Shown here: positions 48,870 to 57,823 of the stretch, one piece after another
Numbering within the stretch: the first letter of the stretch is position 1
How the letters are laid out: each line of letters begins with the position of its first letter
DNA from: Rhizobium herbae
GTDB lineage: Bacteria > Pseudomonadota > Alphaproteobacteria > Rhizobiales > Rhizobiaceae
DNA length: 64,000 nt
Assembly (NCBI RefSeq): GCF_017873135.1
Contig: NZ_JAGGJV010000004.1
Location: 1 to 64,000 of the forward strand
Direction: 5' to 3'
Position numbers and translations under genes: made by a program
The notes under the pieces: model-generated
Told to the model about the DNA's origin: nothing
Database searches by the model: none
The model's input: only the letters and a program-made list of their open reading frames with translations

Positions 48870-49094
48870 TTAAGAAGCGAAAACGACCTCGCGGCTATTG
48901 CGATCGTTCAGCGCGCCCAGCAGTTCGTCCTGCGTCCTGTAGCCTGCAAAGAACAGCTCGATCACGGCACCGGCAGCGCTGACGCCTTCCTGGCTGCGCA
49001 GCCGGATGCTTCTTTCCGCGCACCAGGAGAACAAGGCGCCGGACAGGGCATCGACGTCATCGAAAATGACGCAGGACTTGGCAGACTGGGACAT
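48870..49094 (-). CDS. Small hypothetical protein (74 aa)
   Basis: Start at 49094 is supported by AAGGAG six bases upstream; a longer frame back to 49277 lacks one. Text: MSQSAKSCVIFDDVDALSGA, then LFSWCAERSIRLRSQEGVSA. Cytoplasmic, alpha/beta-like; a DUF982-type fold is possible but I am not sure. Convergent with the RTX gene. Spacer 49095-49349 holds nothing I can name. Confidence 0.6.
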   Translation of the reverse strand: MSQSAKSCVIFDDVDALSGALFSWCAERSIRLRSQEGVSAAGAVIELFFAGYRTQDELLGALNDRNSREVVFAS

Positions 49095-49349
49095 GCTCGA
49101 CTCCTTGTTGGCGACGGGGTGTGCCGATTGGGGATTGATTTGTTCCAGACTGGTCATCGATGAAAATTTTTGCAATCGCGATGCGGATTGGCGGTTAACC
49201 GTCCTTTGGACCTGTCCCGGTTTGGTGCATCCGGCCACCAAACGGCGTCTTACGCACGCTGAACGGTTGTATTTCAATTAAGCAAGTTGCGTGCGGCGTG
49301 CAGATGGTCACGGCGATGGCCGACGCGATCTGAGCGAACCGGCAGGATG

Positions 49350-49511
49350 TCAGCTTCTGATATCCTCATCGCCGTCGGCTCCCTCGGCATCTTCCTCGTC
49401 TGGCGCCTCCGTCCTGTAATATCCGTCGGCCGATGCGCCTGCGTCCGATGTGATGCGGGCAAAGAATACCAGGCCAAACAGAACGGCCAGCACTATTCTG
49501 GCAATCAACAT
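49350..49511 (-). CDS. Small membrane protein (53 aa)
   Basis: Start at 49511 with a strong GGGAGG seven bases upstream. A single membrane segment (MLIARIVLAVLFGLVFFARI) is followed by a very acidic tail (EAPDEEDAEGADGDED). Adjacent to tRNA-Leu. No family recognised; length is about half the usual annotation minimum, so it is easily missed. Confidence 0.55.
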   Translation of the reverse strand: MLIARIVLAVLFGLVFFARITSDAGASADGYYRTEAPDEEDAEGADGDEDIRS

Positions 49512-49672
49512 TTGAAAACCTCCCGCCGCGATCACCGAGTGTAGTTTACACCAATCGACACACAAGGACACCGGCATGAACGCTGCCGGGTTTTACGCCG
49601 CGCCTGCGGAATTCTCCGAAGCAGGAACTTTGCAAGCCTGCTGGTGGCAACGTAATGATACTGTTGAGAAAA

Positions 49673-49757
49673 TGGTGCCCCGTGCCGGAATCGAACCAGC
49701 ACTCCTCTCGGAACCTGATTTTGAGTCAGGCGCGTCTACCAATTCCGCCAACGGGGC
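49673..49757 (-). tRNA. tRNA-Leu (anticodon CAA)
   Basis: 85 nt including an encoded CCA. Acceptor stem GCCCCGT pairs with ACGGGGC. The anticodon arm CCTGA-CTCAAAA-TCAGG places CAA at positions 34-36, reading UUG. A long variable arm (GTTCCGAGAGGAGT) marks it as class II, and the T arm reads GGTTCGATTCC. No integrase or attachment duplicate was seen beside it. Confidence 0.95.
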
Positions 49758-49934
49758 ACGGATACCTTTCGGGGTAGCAAAAATCGTGTACACGAACCGT
49801 TTCGGGGCGGTCAACCGGGATTTTGAAGATCACCGGGCGAGAATCACAAAACTGTGCAGTTCGCATCCGCAGCAAATCATTTACAGGGCCGGCAATCCTG
49901 CCTAAAAGGCATGGACCTCAATTGGGAAGCCCGC

Positions 49935-50522
49935 ATGCTCCGACGCCTTTACGACTGGACAATGTCGCTTGCCGCCCGGAAATCCGCCGAAGTCTGGCTC
50001 GCCGTCATCGCTTTCGTCGAGAGTTCAGTCTTTCTTGTTCCCGCCGACGTGCTGTTCCTGCCGATGGCTCTGGCGCGGCCGGAACGTGCCTGGCGCTATG
50101 CGCTCGTGGCGACCGTCGCCTCGGTGCTCGGCGGTATTGCCGGATGGTATATCGGCCACTACGCCTTCGAGGCGCTCGCCAAGCCGATCCTGGAATTCTA
50201 CGGCAAGCTGGACGCCTTCGATCAACTCAGGGCCGGGTTCAGCGACGAGATGCTTGTGCTTCTGCTGGTGACCTCCGGCTTGGCACATCTGCCGCCGATC
50301 AAGGTCGTCACCATCCTTTCGGGGGTTGCGGGCATCGGCCTGCCGCTGTTCATCGTCTCCGCAATCATTGCCCGCGGCGCCCGGTTCTTCCTGCTCGCCT
50401 GGCTCCTGCGCCGTTACGGCGAGGAAATTCGCCATTTCATCGAAAAGCGGCTGGGCATGCTGGCGGCCGGCGTTGCAGGCCTGCTGATAGCCATGTTCGT
50501 CGCCTATCGTCTCTTTGCCTGA
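49935..50522 (+). CDS. YqaA family membrane protein (DedA superfamily)
   Basis: 195 residues with four or five membrane segments, including AVIAFVESSVFLVPADVLFL, the amphipathic re-entrant region PPIKVVTILSGVAGIGLP and RGARFFLLAWLLRRYGEEI. DedA-superfamily proteins are lipid transporters or scramblases. Start at 49935 matches the common N-terminus MLRRLYDW; an ATG at 49911 is also in frame. Followed closely by dsbB. Confidence 0.88.
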   Translation: MLRRLYDWTMSLAARKSAEVWLAVIAFVESSVFLVPADVLFLPMALARPERAWRYALVATVASVLGGIAGWYIGHYAFEALAKPILEFYGKLDAFDQLRAGFSDEMLVLLLVTSGLAHLPPIKVVTILSGVAGIGLPLFIVSAIIARGARFFLLAWLLRRYGEEIRHFIEKRLGMLAAGVAGLLIAMFVAYRLFA

Positions 50523-50529
50523 TATTCCG

Positions 50530-51051
50530 ATGGAGCGTTCCTTGAGCGACAGCCTGACACAGCCCACCCGCGGCCTTCTGCCGTCCCTCGTCGCCACGCT
50601 CGGCATGGCGGCGACCGTCGGCGGGGCGCTCGCCTTCGAGCATATCGGCGGCTATATCCCCTGCGCGCTCTGCCTGATGCAGCGCACGCCCTACTACTGG
50701 GGCATCCCGATCGGCGTGGCTGCAATCGCGACCTCGGTCCTCAAGCTGCCCGCCTGGACAACCCGCACACTGCTGCTCGTCATCGGCATCCTGATGCTGG
50801 TCGGCGCAGGGCTCGGCGTCTATCACGCCGGCGTCGAGTGGCATTTCTGGGAAGGCCCTGCGACCTGCGCGACGACAGCATCAGGCGTTTCAGGCAATGT
50901 CGGCGACCTGCTCGGCGATCTCGACAGCAAGCACGGCCCGTCCTGCACGGATGCGGCGCTGCGCGTGCTGGGGCTTTCCTTTGCGGGGTGGAATGTTATT
51001 GCCAGTTTGATTTTGGCTGGTATTGCGCTGCGCGGTGCGACGAAGGCGTAA
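50530..51051 (+). CDS. dsbB: Disulfide bond formation protein B
   Basis: 173 residues, four membrane helices. Reoxidises DsbA using quinones. Periplasmic cysteine pairs: PCALCLMQR in the first loop and the more spaced Cys pair in ATCATTASG and HGPSCTDAAL in the second. Lies 7 bp after yqaA and may share its transcript. Confidence 0.93.
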   Translation: MERSLSDSLTQPTRGLLPSLVATLGMAATVGGALAFEHIGGYIPCALCLMQRTPYYWGIPIGVAAIATSVLKLPAWTTRTLLLVIGILMLVGAGLGVYHAGVEWHFWEGPATCATTASGVSGNVGDLLGDLDSKHGPSCTDAALRVLGLSFAGWNVIASLILAGIALRGATKA

Positions 51052-51122
51052 AGCAACCTTCATCGTTTCCTTCGGTTATTGCGCAGCCAAAGCCCCACGT
51101 CCCCTAACCGTTCCGATGGTGG

Positions 51123-52472
51123 CTAGAGTATGAAATCGCCCCCCGAGAGCGTCATGGTGTCGTCCAGATGAATAGCGAAATCCGATTTCTTGTCGCCGTT
51201 GACGTCGCCGTAGATATAGGTGTCGCTGCCGCTCTTGACGTAACGCAGTTCACCCTCATGGCCGGTATAGGCTGCCGTTCCTTTGAAGATGAAGCTGTTG
51301 TTGCCGGAGGTGTGAGCCTTGGCATCGATAAGCGATAGGTCAATCCTGTCGCCTTGGCCGCGGCTGAAGTCGAAAATTGTATCGCGTCCCGATGATGAAA
51401 CTGTCGAGCTTGTCAACAACTTGTAGATGAAAGTGTCGGCACCCGCGCCGCCATAAAGGGCGTCCGCGCCGCTATCGCCGGTGATCGTATCATTTTCGCC
51501 GCCGCCATACATCAGTTCATTTCCAGTGCCGCCGCGGAGAATATCCTTGCCGTCATGTCCGTAAAGGTAATCGCTGCCATCGCCACCGGAAATCAGATCG
51601 TTGCCGGATCCACCGTCAATGACATTGGCGCTGGCGTTGCCATAGAGCTTATCGGCAAATGAACTACCTGTCAGGTTCTCGATCGAAGTATAGCTGTCGC
51701 CCACGGCATCTCTGGTATTGACAGAAGGATTAATCAGGCTGACCACCACATTCTTCACCGCATCTGCATAGGAGGCTGTATCGATACCCGCGCCGCCCGA
51801 CAGCATATCGCCCCCGGAGCCGCCGCTCAGCACGTCGTTGCCGTTGCCGCCATAGAGTTTATCATTCCCAATTTCCCCCAACAGGGAATCATTGCCATCG
51901 GAACCGGAAAGGTCGTCACTGCGAAGACTACCGCGCATCACGTCGTCATATTTTGACCCGACAAATCGCTCGATTGAAATAAAGCCGCCGCCCACGGTAA
52001 AATCCAAAGATGTTGTCCGCTCATCAAAGGACACGGTATCTGTGCCGTCGCCGCCAATTAATCCACTAAGATCCGGCAATAGAAGATGAAATGTATCGTC
52101 GCCAGCGTAGCCTTCCTTAATCCCATATAGGTCATCACTGCCACCCATAAGGATCTGTTCGCTTAACGATCCCGATTTTAGCAGCAGAGCCACATCGGAG
52201 ATGTATATCGGTTCGCTGGACGAAAACCGAGGTGTATCAGTCGGCGTTTCACTGCCATTTTCGAAAATAAACAGCGTCATGCTCGACAAATAACCGCTTA
52301 TGGGTGAGCTGTCGTAAAAATTTCCGATCATAATAAGCTCGAACCTTGTGCTCCCGGAGTTCCCCACAAATGTGACAGAACCAAACGAGCCTTCATTATA
52401 GCCGATAGGATCCATCGTCAGCGTGGGAATCAAGAAATTTTCAATTGGAACGTCTGAGCTAATCTTGGACAT
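51123..52472 (-). CDS. RTX calcium-binding protein (second copy of the class)
   Basis: 449 residues. No signal peptide. Long runs of RTX repeats from about 185 to 350 (GSDGNDSLLGEIGNDKLYGG, GNGNDVLSGGSGGDMLSGGA, GGTGNELMYGGGENDTITGD), followed by TFIYKLLTSS and the secretion-signal end TLSGGDFIL. Start at 52472 has GGAGGA three bases upstream. It differs from the 47.4-kb RTX protein in the N-terminal domain. Visible G+C is lower than its neighbours, which may reflect acquisition. Confidence 0.87.
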   Translation of the reverse strand: MSKISSDVPIENFLIPTLTMDPIGYNEGSFGSVTFVGNSGSTRFELIMIGNFYDSSPISGYLSSMTLFIFENGSETPTDTPRFSSSEPIYISDVALLLKSGSLSEQILMGGSDDLYGIKEGYAGDDTFHLLLPDLSGLIGGDGTDTVSFDERTTSLDFTVGGGFISIERFVGSKYDDVMRGSLRSDDLSGSDGNDSLLGEIGNDKLYGGNGNDVLSGGSGGDMLSGGAGIDTASYADAVKNVVVSLINPSVNTRDAVGDSYTSIENLTGSSFADKLYGNASANVIDGGSGNDLISGGDGSDYLYGHDGKDILRGGTGNELMYGGGENDTITGDSGADALYGGAGADTFIYKLLTSSTVSSSGRDTIFDFSRGQGDRIDLSLIDAKAHTSGNNSFIFKGTAAYTGHEGELRYVKSGSDTYIYGDVNGDKKSDFAIHLDDTMTLSGGDFIL

Positions 52473-52823
52473 GGTTCCTCCTTTGCGGCAGCGGCAAATA
52501 ACCAGCACAGCGTGTCACAATCAATTCCCCACACTACGTAACTCTTCCCCAGAGCTTCGGGATTAATTAGAGGAACATTTGCGGCGACCATCGCAACCGG
52601 GCTCCTACCTCGCAAACTAATACCGCGAGGCGGTGCATTCACGGGCGGATAATATCACAACTTATCGGGGTTGCTGGAACTGTCCTATATGGCGCAAATA
52701 GAGCAGATTTAATCCCATATTTTGCTCTTGAAGTACGGCTGGCAGGACATGCAGCTAGCCACTCCCACCGCAGCGAAACCTGCCGCCGAGTCGGTGGACG
52801 CCTCCGCAAACACCGCCCATCCG
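52473..52823. other. Spacer with no recognised gene
   Basis: About 350 bp between the RTX gene and the HNH gene, AT-richer toward 52500-52620. No frame has a convincing ribosome site and protein-like text. It presumably contains the RTX promoter. Confidence 0.35.
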
Positions 52824-53381
52824 TTACGGCTGCAGTTCCACATCCCAGTAGAGATAGTCCATCCAGCTGTCGTGCAGATGGTTGGGCGGGAACAGCCGGC
52901 CGTTGTTGTGGAGGTCCTGCACCGTCGGGTGGAACGGCTTCTGGTGCGGGAACATGCCGGCCTGGCGCGGCAGCTTGCCGCCCTTGCGCAGATTGCAGGG
53001 CGAGCAGGCGGCGACGACATTTTCCCACGTGGTCTGGCCGCCGCAGCAGCGCGGGATCACATGGTCGAAGGTCAGGTCATCGGGCGAGCCGCAATACTGG
53101 CATTCGAACCGGTCACGCAGGAACACGTTGAACCGGGTGAAGGCCGGATGGCGGGACGGCTGCACGTAGCTTTTCAGGCAGACGACACTGGGCAGGCGCA
53201 TGGAGAAGCTGGGGGAAGAGACCTGATGATCGTATTCTGCCAGGATATGCACGCGGTCTAGGAAAACGGCCTTGATCGCGTCCTGCCAGGACCACAGCGA
53301 CAAGGGGTAATAACTCAGCGGCCTATAGTCAGCGTTCAGCACGAGCGCTGGAAGGCCGTGTGGTGAGACTGCAATCGTCAA
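52824..53381 (-). CDS. HNH endonuclease
   Basis: 185 residues. Zinc-ligand cysteines in FECQYCGS, the HNH motif DHVIPRCCGGQTTWENVVAA and C-terminal CSPCNLRKGGK. Residues 1-75 form the conserved N-terminal region of the alphaproteobacterial HNH group (VLNADYRPLSYYPLSLWSWQ). Cleavage target unknown; in these bacteria the gene is widespread and solitary rather than restriction-linked. Lies 108 bp after the DNA glycosylase gene. Confidence 0.92.
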   Translation of the reverse strand: MTIAVSPHGLPALVLNADYRPLSYYPLSLWSWQDAIKAVFLDRVHILAEYDHQVSSPSFSMRLPSVVCLKSYVQPSRHPAFTRFNVFLRDRFECQYCGSPDDLTFDHVIPRCCGGQTTWENVVAACSPCNLRKGGKLPRQAGMFPHQKPFHPTVQDLHNNGRLFPPNHLHDSWMDYLYWDVELQP

Positions 53382-53489
53382 GCCAGTATACTCCTGCTCG
53401 ATTCGGCACCTGCACCTTCTATATTAGGCCCGTTGCGTCAGGATTGTGAAGCCAAAAGGAAAAAGGAAACAAAAGATTCGCTTTTTTCA

Positions 53490-54137
53490 TTACGGTGGCA
53501 CCGGCAAGCCATCCCGGCGCATTTGCGTGGCATAATAGGCCCAGAAAAGCCGCGCGGCGACGCTGCGCCATGGCGCCCAGAGCCCGGTCAGCGAATCGAG
53601 TTCCCGGGCGGAAGGACGCACCTCCAGCATCAGCGCATGGCCGACGGCATTCTGCAGCGCCACATCGCCGACCGGAAACACATCCGGATGACCGGCGCAA
53701 AACAAGAGATAGACCTCGGCCGTCCAGCGCCCGACGCCCTTGATGGCGGTCATTTCGCGGATGGCAGCACTGCCCTCGACGGAACAGATAGCCTCCAGAT
53801 CGAGCTCGCCGGCAATGACCGCGCGGGCCACCCGCCGCAAGGTATCGGCCTTGGCGCGCGACAGGCCGAGCTGGCGGCAATCGTCATCCGACATGGCGGA
53901 CACACTGTCGGCGTTGATGTCGCCGAGCGCCGTTTCCATGCGTCCCCAGATGGCGGCGGCGCTGGCCTTCGAGACCATTTGCGAGACGATGATGTTGGCG
54001 ATGCCGCGATAACCGGGATCGGCACGGCGCAACGGCACCGGCCCGGCCCTCGCCACCACCGGCTCCAGCCGCGCGTCGAGCATCACCAGCCCGCTCAAGC
54101 CGGCGCTGATATCCTCATGCGTGCGGATGATCCGCAT
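53490..54137 (-). CDS. DNA-3-methyladenine glycosylase (AlkA-type)
   Basis: 215 residues. The HhH-GPD fold is shown by MTAIKGVGRWTAEVYLLFCA with the catalytic aspartate in VFPVGDVALQNAV. Removes alkylated bases in base-excision repair. Start at 54137, where GGAGG lies seven bases upstream; a frame back to 54230 lacks support. Divergent from gluQRS. Confidence 0.91.
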   Translation of the reverse strand: MRIIRTHEDISAGLSGLVMLDARLEPVVARAGPVPLRRADPGYRGIANIIVSQMVSKASAAAIWGRMETALGDINADSVSAMSDDDCRQLGLSRAKADTLRRVARAVIAGELDLEAICSVEGSAAIREMTAIKGVGRWTAEVYLLFCAGHPDVFPVGDVALQNAVGHALMLEVRPSARELDSLTGLWAPWRSVAARLFWAYYATQMRRDGLPVPP

Positions 54138-54239
54138 CTCCAATCCTCCAGCGCACCAGCGGCGTTCGGCCCGCACTTCGACGAAGCTATATGGGCGAAA
54201 CGAATGGCCGGATACGCGCTTCCGTGCCAAGAAGAAACT

Positions 54240-55127
54240 ATGAACAAAACGATGTCAAAACAACCGGTGTTCCGGTTTGCCCCGAGCCCCAACGGCCAGC
54301 TCCATCTCGGCCATGCGCTGTCCGCCCTTCTCAACCATGACATGGCGAAAGCGAACGGCGGCCGGTTCCTGCTGCGGATCGAGGATATCGACATCGCCCG
54401 CTGCACACCGGAATTCGAGGCCGGAATTGTCGACGATCTCGGCTGGCTGGGCCTCGACTGGGAAAAACCGGTACGGCGCCAATCGGAGCATCTCGATCTC
54501 TATCGCCAGGCGCTCGGCACGCTGATCGACCGGGATCTGGTTTATCCCTCCTTTCTCACACGCGGAGCAATCAAGGTGATGGTCGGCGAGTTCGAAGCAA
54601 AAGGCAGAAGCTGGCCGCGCGATCCGGACGGCGCGCCGCTCTATCCCGGCGAGGAACGGAAACTGTCGCCGTCCGCCCGTCAAAGGATGCTGGCCGGCGG
54701 CAAGCCGCATGCCTGGCGGCTGGACATGGCCAGGGCACTGGCAACGCTGGATGCGCCGCTGACATGGCAGGAAACCGGCACCGGTCCGAACGGTGAAACC
54801 GGCGCGATCGCGGCCGATCCGGGCGCCTGGGGCGATGTCGTGCTGTCGCGCTCGGACGCGCCGTCGAGCTACCATCTGGCGGTGACGCTGGACGATGCGC
54901 TGCAGGGGGTGACGCATGTGGTGCGCGGGCGCGATCTCTTCCATGCGACATCGGTGCACCGGCTGCTGCAAGGGCTGCTCGACCTTCCCGAGCCGGTCTA
55001 TCACCACCACCGCCTGATCCTTGGGGCCGACGGCCGCAAACTGTCGAAGAGCAACCGCGATACCGGCATCGCCGCCTTCCGGGAGGCAGGAAAGACACCG
55101 GACGATGTCCGGGCGATGTTCCTATAG
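54240..55127 (+). CDS. gluQ: Glutamyl-Q tRNA(Asp) synthetase
   Basis: 295 residues. Class I synthetase catalytic core without an anticodon-binding domain. HIGH-like motif PSPNGQLHLGHALSA, MSK-type loop LGADGRKLSKSNRDTG. Attaches glutamate to queuosine in tRNA-Asp. The length and lack of C-terminal domain separate it from GltX. Ends in a 6-bp convergent overlap with yihY. Confidence 0.94.
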   Translation: MNKTMSKQPVFRFAPSPNGQLHLGHALSALLNHDMAKANGGRFLLRIEDIDIARCTPEFEAGIVDDLGWLGLDWEKPVRRQSEHLDLYRQALGTLIDRDLVYPSFLTRGAIKVMVGEFEAKGRSWPRDPDGAPLYPGEERKLSPSARQRMLAGGKPHAWRLDMARALATLDAPLTWQETGTGPNGETGAIAADPGAWGDVVLSRSDAPSSYHLAVTLDDALQGVTHVVRGRDLFHATSVHRLLQGLLDLPEPVYHHHRLILGADGRKLSKSNRDTGIAAFREAGKTPDDVRAMFL

Positions 55128-56054
55128 GACGTTTTCCCTCGGCGCTTCTGTCTCACTCGGGACATCCGTCGCCTTAACCTCATCTGGTCTTGGGCCCATG
55201 ATGTGGCGGATCACCATGCGCTTCACCTTGTATTTCATGATCGCCGCGTTGATCTCGGCGCCGAGGATGAAGATGACGCCGACGATGTAGAGAAAGACCA
55301 GCGCGATCATGATCGAAGCGAGCCCGGCATAGGTCGAGACGTAGTTGGCGAAGGTCGCAAGGTAGGAGGCAAAGACGTAAGCCCCGACCGACCAGGCGGT
55401 CAGGGTCAGGATGATGCCCGGCAGCACGTCCATGATCTTGCGGCGGCCGGCCGGCAGCCAGAGATGGCTGACGATCAGGCCCGTTGTCAGCATGATGAAG
55501 ACGCCGGCCAGGCTCCAGCTGTCGATCACCGTCAGGAGGCCGTTGAACCAGGGCAGATAGGTCCCGGCATAGCGGATGGCGAGCGGGACGGCGACGAGCA
55601 GAAGGCTGACGATCACCAGAACCAGAACGCCAGCCAGAACGAAGGCGAGACTGGCGACGCGCGTCTTGTACCAGGGCCTGCTTTCGACGACGCGATAGGC
55701 ACGGTTGAGCGAGACACGCAGCGCTTCGACGCCATTGGAGGCGAAATAGGCGGCGGCCAGAACGGATATGGTCAGCAACCCGCCGCGCGGGATGGTCAAC
55801 ACCCGCACGACCTCATCGGAAATCGGCTTGGCGATCGATTCCGGCCAGGTATCGAAGATGAAATGCACCGCCGTCGTCGCGAACTGGTCGGCGCCGAGAA
55901 AGCTGCCGAGCGCAGTCCCGAAGATCAGGAAGGGAAAGATCGCCAAGAGAGTTGACAGTGCCACATGGCTCGCCATCGCCCAGCCGTCGTCCTCGCTGAA
56001 ATGCCAGACGGCATCAAAGACGACCTTCCAGGCTATGCGAATGAAGGCCGGCAT
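55122..56054 (-). CDS. YihY/BrkB family membrane protein
   Basis: 310 residues with six membrane segments. Family signatures ASHVALSTLLAIFPFLIFGT and GGLLTISVLAAAYFASNGVE, and the C-terminal LFLYIVGVIFILGAEINAAI-type helix. Formerly annotated as ribonuclease BN, a role no longer accepted; possible transport or lipid-related function. Convergent with gluQ. Confidence 0.92.
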   Translation of the reverse strand: MPAFIRIAWKVVFDAVWHFSEDDGWAMASHVALSTLLAIFPFLIFGTALGSFLGADQFATTAVHFIFDTWPESIAKPISDEVVRVLTIPRGGLLTISVLAAAYFASNGVEALRVSLNRAYRVVESRPWYKTRVASLAFVLAGVLVLVIVSLLLVAVPLAIRYAGTYLPWFNGLLTVIDSWSLAGVFIMLTTGLIVSHLWLPAGRRKIMDVLPGIILTLTAWSVGAYVFASYLATFANYVSTYAGLASIMIALVFLYIVGVIFILGAEINAAIMKYKVKRMVIRHIMGPRPDEVKATDVPSETEAPRENVL

Positions 56055-56145
56055 TCTTTCTCCCGCTGTCTCGTTACGCTACTGCGATTGTAACCCGTTC
56101 ATGAATATGGGAAACCGGTCGGCGATTTCTACAGGAAAAACCCAA

Positions 56146-56979
56146 ATGACCGACCGCCCCTCGATAATCATCACCGGCTGCTCGTCCGGCATCGGCGCCT
56201 GGTGCGCCCGCGCGCTGGCCAAAGACGGATGGTGGGTGTTTGCGACCGTCCGGCGCGTGGAGGACCTCGAGCCGCTGCAAAACGACGGCATCGAAGCCTT
56301 TCTGATGGATTATACCAAACCCGACACCATATCGGATCTTGTCGGCGCGGTGTTTGCCCGCACCGGCGGCAAGCTGGATGCGCTGTTCAACAACGGCGCC
56401 TATGGCCAGGCCGGCGCGGTCGAGGATCTGCCGACGGAAGCGCTGCGCCTCCAGCTGGAAACCAACGTCATCGGCTGGCACGACCTGACGCGGCAGGTGA
56501 TTCCGGCGATGCGGGCGCAGGGCCACGGGCGGATCGTGCAATGCTCGTCCATCCTCGGCATTGTTCCCTATCGCTGGCGAGGCGCCTACAATGCCTCGAA
56601 ATTCGCTCTGGAAGGCCTGACGCTGACCATGCGCATGGAGCTTGAAGGCAGCGGCATCGAGGTCAGCCTGATCGAACCGGGTCCGATCACATCGCGCTTC
56701 ACCGCCAATGCGGTCACCTATATCGAGCGCTTCATCGACCTGAAGGGGTCCGTCCATGCCAGGGAATACGAACGGCAGATGCGGCGGCTGAAGGGCGAGA
56801 GCGGCCCGGCCCGCGGCAAGCTCGAACCGGATGCGGTCTATGCTGCGCTGAAACGCGCATTGACCGCGAAGAAGCCGAAGCCGCATTACATCGTGACGCA
56901 GCCGGCCAAACAGGGTGCGATTTTGAAGAAACTGCTTCCGGCCGCGCTGTTCTATCGCATCATCGGCCGGCTCGGCTGA
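56146..56979 (+). CDS. SDR family oxidoreductase
   Basis: 277 residues. Short-chain dehydrogenase with cofactor loop ITGCSSGIGAWCARAL, NNGAYGQAGA as the NNAG equivalent, catalytic Ser in CSSILGIVPYRWRG and YNASK. C-terminal tail rich in basic residues (KKPKPHYIVTQP). Resembles sterol/retinol-type classical SDRs, common in Rhizobiales. Start at 56146 or 56101. Followed by the small twin-membrane gene. Confidence 0.9.
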   Translation: MTDRPSIIITGCSSGIGAWCARALAKDGWWVFATVRRVEDLEPLQNDGIEAFLMDYTKPDTISDLVGAVFARTGGKLDALFNNGAYGQAGAVEDLPTEALRLQLETNVIGWHDLTRQVIPAMRAQGHGRIVQCSSILGIVPYRWRGAYNASKFALEGLTLTMRMELEGSGIEVSLIEPGPITSRFTANAVTYIERFIDLKGSVHAREYERQMRRLKGESGPARGKLEPDAVYAALKRALTAKKPKPHYIVTQPAKQGAILKKLLPAALFYRIIGRLG

Positions 56980-57002
56980 GCTGAAAGGCAAGGGTAAGTC
57001 AC

Positions 57003-57200
57003 ATGCACAGTTTTCTCACCGGTTTGACATTGCTCGTCATGGGCCTTGTCGCCATCGTTCTCATCCGCGGCCTGCTGCATATGGCAAAGGGCGGCGACGG
57101 CAACACGTCCAACAAGCTGATGCAGGCCCGCGTGTTCCTGCAGGCGGTGGCGATCGTGCTGATCATGCTGACGCTGTGGATCACCGGCGGCGGGCGCTGA
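57003..57200 (+). CDS. Twin transmembrane protein (HIG1-like)
   Basis: 65 residues. Two membrane helices (FLTGLTLLVMGLVAIVLIRG and VFLQAVAIVLIMLTLWITGG) joined by a short basic loop with NTSNKLMQAR, the hypoxia-induced-gene-1 pattern. In alphaproteobacteria such proteins associate with terminal oxidases (family knowledge). Ends 3 bp before the adenosyltransferase gene. Confidence 0.88.
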   Translation: MHSFLTGLTLLVMGLVAIVLIRGLLHMAKGGDGNTSNKLMQARVFLQAVAIVLIMLTLWITGGGR

Positions 57201-57203
57201 CCA

Positions 57204-57782
57204 ATGGTGAAGCTCAACAAGATCTACACCAAAACCGGTGACGACGGCACCACGGGGCTGGCGGCCGGCCCGCGCCGGCTGAAGAGCGACCTGCGCGTCG
57301 AGGCCTATGGCACGATCGACGAGGCCAATTCCTTCATAGGACTTGCGCGCCAGCATACGGCGGAATTCGAGGCGCTCGACGCCATGCTGATGCGAATCCA
57401 GAACGACCTGTTCGACCTCGGCGCCGATCTTTCGACGCCGGATACCGGCGAGACGCTGCCGTATGAACCACTGCGGATCTTAGCAGTGCAGGTGACACGG
57501 CTGGAAGTCGAGATTGACGCGCTGAACGCCGATCTCGACCCGCTGCGCTCCTTCGTCCTGCCCGGCGGCAGCAGTGCCGCGGCCACGCTGCACATCGCCC
57601 GCACCATTGTGCGGCGAGCCGAGCGCCACATGGTCGAACTGGCGCGGATAGAGGGTGAAACCGTCAGTTCCCCGGCACTTGAATATGTCAACCGGCTCTC
57701 CGATTTCCTCTTCGTCGCCGCGCGCTGGACGAACGACAAGGGACGATCCGATGTGCTTTGGGTTCCGGGAAAAAACAGGTAA
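57204..57782 (+). CDS. Cob(I)yrinic acid a,c-diamide adenosyltransferase (PduO type)
   Basis: 192 residues. ATP-binding N-terminus VKLNKIYTKTGDDGTTGLAA and the conserved YGTIDEANSFIGLAR; the FVLPGGSSAAATLHIARTIV and RRAER segment forms the cobalamin site. Transfers the adenosyl group from ATP to cob(I)alamin. Coupled to the twin-membrane gene by a 3-bp gap. Confidence 0.95.
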   Translation: MVKLNKIYTKTGDDGTTGLAAGPRRLKSDLRVEAYGTIDEANSFIGLARQHTAEFEALDAMLMRIQNDLFDLGADLSTPDTGETLPYEPLRILAVQVTRLEVEIDALNADLDPLRSFVLPGGSSAAATLHIARTIVRRAERHMVELARIEGETVSSPALEYVNRLSDFLFVAARWTNDKGRSDVLWVPGKNR

Positions 57783-57823
57783 GCTCCGGGCTTATCGCCG
57801 CTCTTCTAGGGACCGACGCGCCT

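Noticed and set aside
49673..49757. tRNA-Leu as an integration site for a mobile element
   Set aside because: No integrase and no second copy of the tRNA 3' end were seen nearby.
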